A DNA stretch of 64,000 nt. It comes from Rhabdobacter roseus (GTDB lineage: Bacteria > Bacteroidota > Bacteroidia > Cytophagales > Spirosomataceae). Shown in pieces: positions 45,545-53,022 of this stretch. The first letter of the stretch is position 1. Every line of letters begins with the position of its first letter. A program made the translations under genes and the position numbers. Location: NCBI RefSeq assembly GCF_014202275.1, contig NZ_JACHGF010000009.1:1-64000 (forward strand). Direction: 5' to 3'. A model generated the notes under the pieces. The model had not been told where the DNA came from and did not search any database. It saw only the letters and a program-made list of their open reading frames with translations.

Positions 45545-46432
45545 CTAAATGGTAATCCGACCACCGGTAACGGGGATGGTAGCCCCCGCTACGTAACTAC
45601 TTTCATCAGACGCCAGGAAAACGTATACGGGAGCAATCTCAACCGGCTGGCCCGGCCTGCCCGTGGGCGTATCTTCTCCAAAATTTTCGGGCTCGGGCAT
45701 GGTTGAAGGAATCAACGGTGTCCACACCGGTCCGGGCGCTACCGCATTCACCCGGATGCCCTTCCCGGCTTCCAAAAGTACCTGGTTGAGGTTGGCCGAG
45801 AAGTTCTGAATGGCGGCCTTGGTGGCGGCGTAGGGCAACAGCAACGGCTTGGGTGAATAGGCATTGACGGAAGTCGTATTGATGATGCTACTGCCGGGTG
45901 GCATATGGGCCTCGGCCGCTTTGCAGAGGTAAAACATGCTATGGATGTTGGTAGCAAAGGTATATTCCCACTCCTCCGACGGGATTTCCTGCAAGCTTTC
46001 GCGGGCCATCTGAAAAGCCGCGTTGTTGACCAAAATGTCGATCTGGCCAAACTCCTCCACGGCCCGGGCCACGATTTCTTGACAATGCGCTTCTTTACTG
46101 ATGTCCCCCCGCACGAGTACGGCCTTCTGCCCCGCCTCCCGTACGTAGTGGGCCGTGTCGTTGGCGTCGTCATCTTCTACGCTATCAAGGTAGCTAATCA
46201 GTACATCCGCCCCTTCCCGGGCAAACGCAATGGCCACGGCCTTCCCGATGCCGGAGTCGCCACCTGTAATCAGGGCTTTCTTGCCTTTGAGCCGACCAGT
46301 ACCCCGGTACGTTTTTTCTCCGTGATCGGCTCGGGGTTCCAGCAAATCCTCCCGGCCGGGTACTTCCTGGCTCTGCTTAGGGAAAGGAGGCTGCGGGTAC
46401 TTGTCGGCGGGGTTTTGGTTTTGTGAATTCAT
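45545..46432 (-). CDS. SDR oxidoreductase, YghA/glucose-dehydrogenase type
   Basis: The 295-residue SDR has an N-terminal proline-rich arm typical of the YghA group (NPADKYPQPPFPKQSQEVPG, then EPRADHGEKTYRG). The core has ITGGDSGIGKAVAIAFAREGA, NNAAFQMA, active site S...YAATK (SVNAYSPKPLLLPYAATK) and SYVAGATIPVTGG. These stress-associated dehydrogenases act on aldehydes or sugars. The ATG at 46432 is chosen; upstream extension to 46537 is not protein-like. It is divergent from the pyruvate-oxidase-like gene, with about 130 bp between them. Confidence 0.9.
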   Translation of the reverse strand: MNSQNQNPADKYPQPPFPKQSQEVPGREDLLEPRADHGEKTYRGTGRLKGKKALITGGDSGIGKAVAIAFAREGADVLISYLDSVEDDDANDTAHYVREAGQKAVLVRGDISKEAHCQEIVARAVEEFGQIDILVNNAAFQMARESLQEIPSEEWEYTFATNIHSMFYLCKAAEAHMPPGSSIINTTSVNAYSPKPLLLPYAATKAAIQNFSANLNQVLLEAGKGIRVNAVAPGPVWTPLIPSTMPEPENFGEDTPTGRPGQPVEIAPVYVFLASDESSYVAGATIPVTGGRITI

Positions 46433-46562
46433 AATAAGGTATGGTTTTAGTGATGAAGTTTCGTCGAAGTTGGTCTGGAGGCCAACTGCACGAGAGGTAG
46501 GAATAAAAAATTGTTCCTCTCGGGTAGCTTTTACCATCCACTCCCAAATTTTTTTAAGTACT

Positions 46563-48287
46563 ATGGAATCAAACCTTTTTCAAAAAGCCGTCACGACCGT
46601 CAAGGAGCTCACGACTGATCAGTCGCCCAGTACCGCCGAAATTCTGATCGACAAATTGATCGCCTGGAAGGTCGAGTTTGTCTTTGGCCTGATCGGCGAT
46701 GGCATCAACCCCATCATGGAAGCCCTGCGCCAGCGCCAGGACCAGATCAAATTCATTGCCGTACGGCACGAAGAAGCCGCGGCTTTCATGGCGGCTGGCT
46801 ACGCCAAGTACACCGGTAAGCTGGGCGTTTGCCTGGGTACTTCGGGCCCTGGGGCCGTGCATCTGCTCAATGGCCTCTACGACGCCGCCATGGAAAGTAC
46901 CCCCGTACTAGCCATTACGGGCGCTCCCTTTCACGATGTCCTGGGTACGCAATACACCCAGGACGTTGACATGGTGTCGCTGCTGAAAGACATAACGGTA
47001 TATAATGTAATGGTTAATGGCCCCCAACAGGCCCAAACCGTGGTGGACCTGGCTTGCCGCACGGCACTCATGAATCCTGGCGTCGCGCACCTGTGCCTGG
47101 CTAAGGATGTACAAAAGCAATCCTTAGCCAAGGATGAAGCCTCCAAGGACGGTGAAAATCTACGTGGCTCTTCTACGTTCATGCCACGCGTCCAGGTACC
47201 TTCACCGGATGACCTGGCCGAGGTAGCTCAGCTCCTCAACGAAGGTAAACGCGTCATGATTCTGGCCGGACGCGGGGCTTTGGATGCCCGTGCCGAAGTA
47301 GAGCAGGTAGCCGAAAAACTGGCCGCGCCCGTAGCAAAGGCACTCCTGGGCAAGGCTGTCCTACCCGACGACTCCCCCTATACCACCGGCGGCATTGGTC
47401 ACCTGGGTACTTTGCCTTCCCAACAGATGATGGAGGAATGCGATACGTTGCTGATACTGGGTAGTAACATGCCCTACGTGGATTTTTATCCCAAGGCCGG
47501 GCAGGCCCGCGCCGTCCAGATTGACCACGATCCCAAGCGCATTGGGCTAAGGTACCCCGTGGAGATTGGTCTGAGCGGAGACGTACGGGCCACGCTGAAA
47601 GCCCTGCTGCCGCTGCTACAGACCCAGCCAGACCGCCGCTTTTTAGAGGTGGCCCAGCAGCGCATGGCCGACTGGCGCCAATCCCTCTCGGAAGTAGAAA
47701 CAGGAGACGCCAAGCGCATCAAACCCCAGTTTCTGGTAGCGGAAGTAAGCCGTTTGCTGGCGGCCGATGCCGTGGTAGCCCTTGATACCGGCGCGCATAC
47801 GGTTTTTGCGGCCCGGCACTGGCAAATCCGCCCCGCTCAGCAGCTGGCGCTCTCGGGCAATCTCGCCACCATGGCTCCGGGCTTGCCCTACGCCATCGCC
47901 GCCCAACTGGCCTACCCCGGTCGGCAGTGCGTGGCGATGGTCGGCGACGGCGGCTTTACCATGCTGATGGGGGAACTGGCGACGGCCGTCCGCTACCAAT
48001 TGCCCGTTAAGATCATTATTTTTAAAAACAACAGCCTCTCGATGGACTACTACGAACAAAAGGTTCTGGGGTACCCAGACTTCGGGGCCGACCTGACAAC
48101 CATCGACTTCGTGAAAATAGCCGAGGCTTGCGGTGCGGAAGGCTACCGGTGTACCCAGAAAGAAGCCGTAGTCCCTACGTTAAAAAAGGCGTTTGGCAAC
48201 ACCCAGCCTGCCGTCATCGAAGTACTGGTAGACCCCGACCAGGCACCGGCGGCTCCGGACAAGGTACTTGAAAATACCTTTGAATAA
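46563..48287 (+). CDS. Thiamine-diphosphate enzyme, pyruvate oxidase/PoxB-like
   Basis: A 574-residue TPP enzyme of the acetolactate synthase/pyruvate oxidase family. It has FGLIGDGINPIMEAL, RHEEAAAFMAAGYAKYTG with the catalytic Glu, GTSGPGAVHLLNGLYDA, and the TPP motif GDGGFTMLMGELATAVRY...NN. PoxB-type enzymes convert pyruvate to acetate and CO2, passing electrons to quinone or oxygen. The C-terminal membrane-binding tail typical of E. coli PoxB is not clear. The ATG at 46563 fits the family start. It is divergent from an SDR gene, a pairing seen in stress-associated sets. Confidence 0.88.
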   Translation: MESNLFQKAVTTVKELTTDQSPSTAEILIDKLIAWKVEFVFGLIGDGINPIMEALRQRQDQIKFIAVRHEEAAAFMAAGYAKYTGKLGVCLGTSGPGAVHLLNGLYDAAMESTPVLAITGAPFHDVLGTQYTQDVDMVSLLKDITVYNVMVNGPQQAQTVVDLACRTALMNPGVAHLCLAKDVQKQSLAKDEASKDGENLRGSSTFMPRVQVPSPDDLAEVAQLLNEGKRVMILAGRGALDARAEVEQVAEKLAAPVAKALLGKAVLPDDSPYTTGGIGHLGTLPSQQMMEECDTLLILGSNMPYVDFYPKAGQARAVQIDHDPKRIGLRYPVEIGLSGDVRATLKALLPLLQTQPDRRFLEVAQQRMADWRQSLSEVETGDAKRIKPQFLVAEVSRLLAADAVVALDTGAHTVFAARHWQIRPAQQLALSGNLATMAPGLPYAIAAQLAYPGRQCVAMVGDGGFTMLMGELATAVRYQLPVKIIIFKNNSLSMDYYEQKVLGYPDFGADLTTIDFVKIAEACGAEGYRCTQKEAVVPTLKKAFGNTQPAVIEVLVDPDQAPAAPDKVLENTFE

Positions 48288-48306
48288 GGGGACGAAAACA
48301 AAAGAA

Positions 48307-48354
48307 GGGCCCCACGCCGTAGCCATTTCGTCGCTACCAGCGTGGGGCCCTTTT
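48307..48354. terminator. Terminator between poxB-like and small lipoprotein genes
   Basis: An 11-bp GC-rich stem, GGGCCCCACGC and GCGTGGGGCCC, is followed by four T on the plus strand. It lies between convergent genes and may serve both. Confidence 0.85.
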
Positions 48355-48374
48355 GGGTCTGAACAAAGTACCTT

Positions 48375-48602
48375 CTAACGAAGGGTATCCTTGGCTAAGT
48401 CGCGGTACTCTTGCCGGGCCGTGTCTAGTTCGGCTTGTTTTTTGGCCACATCGGGATCACCCTCTTCGCGGGCGTCTACGACGTCTTTATAAGCATCTTG
48501 TACATTTTCTGCTTTCTTTTCGGTCTCGGATTTACAGCCCATCGGCGCGGTAGCTACCAGCAAGACCAAGGCCATTCCGCCTATCCATGATTTCACTTTC
48601 AT
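48375..48602 (-). CDS. Very small coiled-coil lipoprotein
   Basis: The protein has 75 residues. A lipoprotein signal (ALVLLVATAPMGC) is followed by a highly charged helix (EKKAENVQDAYKDVVDAREEG, AKKQAELDTARQEYRDLAK) likely to form a coiled coil. Proteins of this size and style are often envelope or stress-associated lipoproteins in Bacteroidota, but no function is known. It is convergent with the pyruvate-oxidase-like gene. Confidence 0.82.
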   Translation of the reverse strand: MKVKSWIGGMALVLLVATAPMGCKSETEKKAENVQDAYKDVVDAREEGDPDVAKKQAELDTARQEYRDLAKDTLR

Positions 48603-48791
48603 ACCTTTTGTGGTTTAGTTGACTCTTTTTCTAACCATCCCTAGGCTCTTTTGTTTAGGAAGTACCTCCTGGTAACGGTTCGTCCGTCAGCCCGATCGAC
48701 CTTTTTATTATCCGGAAAGGTACCTGCTGTCCGCTTCTCAAATTGGTTTTGTGCGCGCGATCGCTTTCTTTTGTTTAAAAGATTTTCAGCC

Positions 48792-50063
48792 ATGACTCCC
48801 CCCACTACGCCCCTGGCGGAGCGCCTTCGCCCCCGCACCCTCGACGACTACGTAGGTCAAGAAAAACTACTGGGCGTGAAGGCTCCCTTGCGGCGGGCCA
48901 TTGCTCATAATACCATCCCCTCCATGATCTTATGGGGGCCGCCGGGTGTTGGCAAAACGACCCTCGCCCTCCTCATTGCCGAAGCCACCAAGCGCCCGTT
49001 CCACAGCCTGAGCGCCATCAGCTCGGGTGTCAAAGAACTTCGGGAGGTACTTACCAAGCCACTTGGGCTTTTTCCACCGGTGCTTTTCATCGACGAAATT
49101 CACCGCTACAACAAAAGCCAGCAAGATGCCCTACTGGGCGCTGTCGAAAAGGGCCAGGTGACGCTCATCGGCGCCACCACCGAAAACCCTTCCTTTGAGG
49201 TTAACTCGGCGTTGCTGTCGCGCTGTCAGGTGTACATTCTGGAGGCGTTTGGACAAAAAGAACTGAAAGAACTGGTGCAGCGGGCGTTGGAAAAGGACGA
49301 GTGGCTGCGGCAGAAAACCATCACGGTGGAATCGTACGACGCGCTCTTTCGGCTGTCGGGCGGGGACGGGCGCAAGCTGCTGAACCTGCTAGAGCTGGTG
49401 GTACTGGGAGCGGGCCATACGGACGAAATCCGCGTTACCGACGAGGTAGTAACGGAAGTGGCCCAGCAAACCATAGCCCGGTATGACAAATCGGGAGAAC
49501 AGCACTACGATATCATTTCGGCCTTTATAAAGTCCCTGCGGGGGAGCGATCCCAACGCCGCCCTGTACTGGATGGCCCGCATGATTGTGGCGGGCGAAGA
49601 TCCGACCTTTATTGCCCGGCGGATGCTCATCATGGCATCGGAAGACATCGGCAACGCCAACCCTACGGCCATGATCATGGCCAATGCCTGCATGCAGGCC
49701 GTGAAGATGATTGGGTACCCGGAAAGCCGCATCATTCTGTCGCAGGTAGCGGTGTACCTGGCTACCTCGCCCAAAAGCAATGCGAGCTACGCGGCCATCA
49801 ATGACGCCATGGCCCTGGCCGAAAAAACCGCTCACCTGCCCGTGCCGCTGCACCTACGCAACGCACCGACGAAGCTCATGAAGGAGATCGGCTACGGACA
49901 AGACTACCGCTATGCCCACGCCTACGAGGGAAACTTTGTGCCGCAAAACTTCCTACCCGACGAACTAAAAGGCACCAGACTCTATGAGCCCGGTGCCAAT
50001 GCCCGTGAGGAGGAAATTCGACGAAAACTGCACCAATGGTGGAGTGAATGGTACGGGTACTAG
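48792..50063 (+). CDS. rarA: Replication-associated recombination protein RarA (MgsA)
   Basis: The 423-residue AAA+ ATPase is RarA/MgsA, acting at stalled replication forks. It begins [22 protein letters not shown] and has Walker [12 protein letters not shown], Walker [10 protein letters not shown], sensor GATTENPSF and the MgsA tail ([45 protein letters not shown]). The ATG at 48792 fits the conserved start; the frame is open to 48651 but without family similarity. It overlaps no neighbour and is followed by a convergent lipoprotein gene. Confidence 0.96.
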   Translation: MTPPTTPLAERLRPRTLDDYVGQEKLLGVKAPLRRAIAHNTIPSMILWGPPGVGKTTLALLIAEATKRPFHSLSAISSGVKELREVLTKPLGLFPPVLFIDEIHRYNKSQQDALLGAVEKGQVTLIGATTENPSFEVNSALLSRCQVYILEAFGQKELKELVQRALEKDEWLRQKTITVESYDALFRLSGGDGRKLLNLLELVVLGAGHTDEIRVTDEVVTEVAQQTIARYDKSGEQHYDIISAFIKSLRGSDPNAALYWMARMIVAGEDPTFIARRMLIMASEDIGNANPTAMIMANACMQAVKMIGYPESRIILSQVAVYLATSPKSNASYAAINDAMALAEKTAHLPVPLHLRNAPTKLMKEIGYGQDYRYAHAYEGNFVPQNFLPDELKGTRLYEPGANAREEEIRRKLHQWWSEWYGY

Positions 50064-50114
50064 GAAGTACCCAAAGTACCTAAGCGCCGACCTACCGCCT
50101 ACTTGCGAAAATCA

Positions 50115-50555
50115 CTATTGTTTTTTGAACTCAAGGTACTCCGACGTTTCCCGGCTGGTTTCGGTGGAGGTCCACTTGGTCGTAATAGCAATCTGATCAC
50201 CCGACTTCACACCGGTCCCCTGTATGTTGTAGCCGTGGTTATTGACCGTGATCGTCTCGTCAATTTCAAAGGTATTTTCGTTGATGGCCTGCACTTTGGT
50301 CAACGTGACCACGTCCACGATGGTACGGGGAGTACCCCGCTCGATGTAGTAGGTGGTGATGGTATAGGCAATTTCCAGGACGTTGGTGGAGCGGCGCGTC
50401 ACGATCCATACGTGCTCGTTCGTATCTCCGTTTTTCGTGGTTACGGTTTTGTAGGAGCCCGTAAAATTGGAGGCGTGATCAACCACCGGCACTTCATTGG
50501 ACTTACAGCCCACCAGCAGACCCAGCAACAGCAGAAAACAGAAGTACTTCTTCAT
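50115..50555 (-). CDS. Small lipoprotein, hypothetical
   Basis: The protein has 146 residues from the ATG at 50555 with a clear lipobox (FCFLLLLGLLVGC). The mature part is beta-rich (NFTGSYKTVTTKNGD, EIAYTITTYYIERG, ENTFEIDETITVNNHGYNIQGTG), like other small lipocalin-type envelope proteins. I do not recognise a named family. It is convergent with rarA. Confidence 0.78.
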   Translation of the reverse strand: MKKYFCFLLLLGLLVGCKSNEVPVVDHASNFTGSYKTVTTKNGDTNEHVWIVTRRSTNVLEIAYTITTYYIERGTPRTIVDVVTLTKVQAINENTFEIDETITVNNHGYNIQGTGVKSGDQIAITTKWTSTETSRETSEYLEFKKQ

Positions 50556-50790
50556 GTAGTAAAATAGTATGAGTTTACAATGAATAAATGGATATAAAAA
50601 TGCTCCACAAGTCCGCCGCTCAATAATCATGCCGATTTTTAAAATCATTACTCAAAGATAATCATTGGACGCGCACGGAGCAATTTGATTAGCTAACGAT
50701 TTTTTAGCGAATGTAGTATTTTTAGCCAACGGCGAGTTTCGATAAAAACTTCCCGAAGAGGCAGGAGATAGAAAATTATTGCCGATACCC
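50556..50790. other. AT-rich intergenic region, no gene seen
   Basis: AT-rich DNA upstream of the lipoprotein gene and downstream of the tRNA terminator. It presumably holds the lipoprotein promoter; I see no clean TAnnTTTG. Confidence 0.35.
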
Positions 50791-50838
50791 CAAAAAACAA
50801 ACTACCGCCGACTAGCTGGTAGTCGGCGGTAGTTTGTT
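50791..50838 (-). terminator. Terminator of tRNA-Arg with 19-bp perfect stem
   Basis: The arms AACAAACTACCGCCGACTA (50796-50814) and its exact complement (50820-50838) have a five-base loop. T-rich sequence follows on the minus strand. It begins four bases after the tRNA 3' end. Confidence 0.9.
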
Positions 50839-50842
50839 AGTG

Positions 50843-50914
50843 TGCACCCGAAGGGATTCGAACCCCTATCGTCGGTACCGGAAACCGAAATTCTATCCAT
50901 TGAACTACGGGTGC
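50843..50914 (-). tRNA. tRNA-Arg (anticodon CCG)
   Basis: A complete 72-nt cloverleaf: acceptor GCACCCG pairs with CGGGTGC, D-arm GTTC/GAAT, anticodon arm TCGGT-TTCCGGT-ACCGA with anticodon CCG, a four-base variable loop, and T-arm AGGGG-TTCGAAT-CCCTT. The discriminator is A. CCA is not encoded. It decodes the arginine codon CGG. The anticodon arm happens to contain the window-wide GGTACC motif. It has its own promoter and terminator. Confidence 0.97.
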
Positions 50915-50942
50915 AGAATGCTTTTTGAGCGGTAACGGGCTG

Positions 50943-50974
50943 CAAATATAGTTTGTAAATTGGGAAACAGGCAA
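50943..50974 (-). promoter_or_regulatory. Promoter of tRNA-Arg
   Basis: On the minus strand TATATTTG (50950-50943) matches TAnnTTTG. TTG (50974-50972) is 21 bp upstream. The tRNA begins about 28 bases after the -7 element. Confidence 0.65.
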
Positions 50975-51021
50975 GCTTTTGTCAAAATTATCTACCCAGG
51001 CTATGGGTCTGGCAATCTTGT

Positions 51022-51693
51022 TTAAAGCTTCTGCATTAATTCCCAGTCACCTACGTCTTTGAGGTACAGGAAGTCCAGCAACACGCAGTTGGTATTGGTA
51101 ATGAGCCGATGCGCTTCGGCAAAGGGAGCGACGAAGGTAGTAATGCGCTCGTGCTCTGAGGCTAAGCCCTGAGCCTGGTTGTGGTAGGCAGCGATTTGCT
51201 CGGCCGGGAGCTCCAGCTCGCAGTAGAAAAAGTACATGGCTTCGTCGCTGGTACCTGTGGAGGGAAAGTACGGTTCCGTGTTCACGGCTACCAGTTTTCC
51301 GGCCGGTACCTGCATCCCCGTCTCCTCCCACACTTCGCGGGCCGCCACCAGGGCCGGGTCCGTTTCGCTGTCGAGCATGCCCGCCGGGTGCTCGTAGGTG
51401 GGCGAGCCGTCGCAGATGCGCCGCTGCCTCACCAGGAGCAGGTACTTTTGCCGCGACTGGGCATCGATGAGGCAGATCAGCACGCTCACGACCTCGCCCT
51501 TCATGAAGCAAAGCGGCGGAATCTTGTCGCCCTCGGGCGTGGTGGCGTCGGTATAGAGAAGGGAGAAAAGGATTTCTCCGTGGCCGTTGCGCCTTGAGTA
51601 CAGCTCATCTACCCGGTGAATCTCCAAGCCGTTGCGTTGCAATCGTTGTTTCCAAAGATTGTATTTATGCGAATCAGTAAGCTTTTCGGACAT
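51022..51693 (-). CDS. NUDIX hydrolase (ADP-ribose/sugar-nucleotide pyrophosphatase type)
   Basis: The 223-residue hydrolase has a NUDIX helix: GMLDSETDPALVAAREVWEETGM. The core REVWEETGM fits exactly, but the first Glu is one place early (G-x4-E-x8-RE rather than G-x5-E-x7-RE). The N-terminal domain (YNLWKQRLQRNGLEIHRVDEL) and the ...RQRRICDGSPTYEHPAG stretch resemble ADP-ribose or UDP-sugar pyrophosphatases. It would cleave a nucleoside diphosphate linked to another moiety. It is divergent from the DUF2721 gene. Confidence 0.9.
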   Translation of the reverse strand: MSEKLTDSHKYNLWKQRLQRNGLEIHRVDELYSRRNGHGEILFSLLYTDATTPEGDKIPPLCFMKGEVVSVLICLIDAQSRQKYLLLVRQRRICDGSPTYEHPAGMLDSETDPALVAAREVWEETGMQVPAGKLVAVNTEPYFPSTGTSDEAMYFFYCELELPAEQIAAYHNQAQGLASEHERITTFVAPFAEAHRLITNTNCVLLDFLYLKDVGDWELMQKL

Positions 51694-51777
51694 TTTTTTG
51701 TTACTTGACTTGAGCTATACAAATGCTCTTGATAAAGGTTCGAAAACCCGCTCTAACTTACTAGCCAGCTCTTCAAG

Positions 51778-52248
51778 ATGGAACTTACGCTGAGTACCCC
51801 GGCCCTCTTATTTTCTACGGTCTCCCTGTTGATGATCGCGTTCACAAACCGTTTTCTGGCCATTGCCAACCTGATCCGTGACCTCCACAAGCAGTTTCAG
51901 CAAAACCCCGACCGGGTCGTGGTGGACCAGATCAAAAACCTGCACACGCGGCTGCGGCTCATCCGTACCATTCAGGCGCTGGCCGTGATGAGTCTGCTGC
52001 TGAGTGCCGTCTGTATGCTGGTACTGCTGCAAGACGAGCCTGCCATTGCCCGGCTGTTGTTCATCGGGGCGTTGGTGCTGCAAATTCTGGCGCTGGCTAT
52101 TTCAGTATTTGAAATATCCATTTCGATCAAGGCGCTGCAGATTGAGCTCAACGACATGGAAAATGAGCTAGGAAAGCGTCGGTTTGAGCTCTTCAACCTT
52201 CGTTCCAAGCCCGAGATGGAAAGCCGCACCCCGCCCGCTACTGATTGA
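51778..52248 (+). CDS. DUF2721 membrane protein
   Basis: A 156-residue integral membrane protein of the DUF2721 family: an N-terminal helix (STPALLFSTVSLLMIAFTNRF), a cytoplasmic IRDLHKQF segment, and two further helices (RTIQALAVMSLLLSAVCMLVLL and LLFIGALVLQILALAISVF), with an amphipathic ELNDMENELGKR tail. The function of the family is unknown. It overlaps the convergent outer-membrane protein gene by 11 bp at the 3' ends. Confidence 0.88.
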   Translation: MELTLSTPALLFSTVSLLMIAFTNRFLAIANLIRDLHKQFQQNPDRVVVDQIKNLHTRLRLIRTIQALAVMSLLLSAVCMLVLLQDEPAIARLLFIGALVLQILALAISVFEISISIKALQIELNDMENELGKRRFELFNLRSKPEMESRTPPATD

Positions 52249-52936
52249 ACACCGGCAACGCCAGCGCCACGTAGGGCATGCCGTACGCATGGCCAAAGTA
52301 CCGCTGGTTGTTGTTGAGCCGCATGTCTAAACGGTACGCCGACTGCCCCAACACGTAGCCTAACTTAAGGCCCACCTGCTCGCTGAACCAGATCCGTACG
52401 TAGGCTTCGGCCTGTCCGTTGGCATTTTTATAAATAAACGGCAGGGCGTTGATATTTCGGGGAGCCGTGGGCAGCAAGGTACCCTGGTACTTCAGGGCCG
52501 AATCGGACGCCATCCCCAAATTAGACAGCACGTATAATCCGTTGCGTTTTTTCCCAAAAGCCAGTCCTATTACATCGGCGTTGGCACCGATGTCGATCTT
52601 CCCCAGCCTGAAATTAACCGCCAACACGAAGCTGGCGCCGTTGGCGGAGATTTGGCCCAGGCGGAGCGTATCCTGACTACCCGCTCCATTAGGTGCTAAA
52701 AAAGAGGTATTTCGCTGGGTATAGTAGCCCCAGCCCCGTACTCCCCAGCCTAGCTGAAGCCAGGACTGCCGGGGAGGATTGATCATCTGATAGTACAAAA
52801 AAGAGGGAGCCCAGGCTTCCTTTGCATAGCCCGTCCCAATATCGAACCCCGACGACAGCCGGGAGATACGCTGGGCCTGCGCGCTTACTCCACTTAATAG
52901 CAATGATATTAAGACTACGAAACTTACTTTCCTCAT
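52238..52936 (-). CDS. Outer-membrane beta-barrel-like protein, hypothetical
   Basis: The 232-residue protein has a signal peptide (VSFVVLISLLLSGVSAQAQ). Alternating strands rich in aromatics and glycine follow (WLQLGWGVRGWGYYTQRNT, FVLAVNFRLGKIDIGANADVIGL, AYVRIWFSEQVGLKLGYVLG), ending MPYVALALPVF. This points to a small outer-membrane barrel. No specific family is recognised. Its tail overlaps the convergent DUF2721 gene. Confidence 0.75.
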   Translation of the reverse strand: MRKVSFVVLISLLLSGVSAQAQRISRLSSGFDIGTGYAKEAWAPSFLYYQMINPPRQSWLQLGWGVRGWGYYTQRNTSFLAPNGAGSQDTLRLGQISANGASFVLAVNFRLGKIDIGANADVIGLAFGKKRNGLYVLSNLGMASDSALKYQGTLLPTAPRNINALPFIYKNANGQAEAYVRIWFSEQVGLKLGYVLGQSAYRLDMRLNNNQRYFGHAYGMPYVALALPVFNQ

Positions 52937-52961
52937 GTGGTCAAAGTCGATTTTTACCGCT

Positions 52962-52969
52962 CAAAGGTA
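52962..52969 (-). promoter_or_regulatory. Possible -7 element for the beta-barrel gene
   Basis: TACCTTTG on the minus strand matches TAnnTTTG, 25 bp before the ATG. A matching -33 element is not seen; the site would fall in the glgB terminator. Confidence 0.4.
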
Positions 52970-52982
52970 GGAAAAAGACCCA

Positions 52983-53019
52983 AAAAACGAGGCCGAATTT
53001 TGTATTCGGCCTCGTTTTT
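52983..53019 (-). terminator. Terminator of glgB
   Basis: Arms AAAAACGAGGCCGAAT and ATTCGGCCTCGTTTTT, with T-runs on both strands. It lies four bases after the glgB stop. Confidence 0.93.
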
Positions 53020-53022
53020 GTA

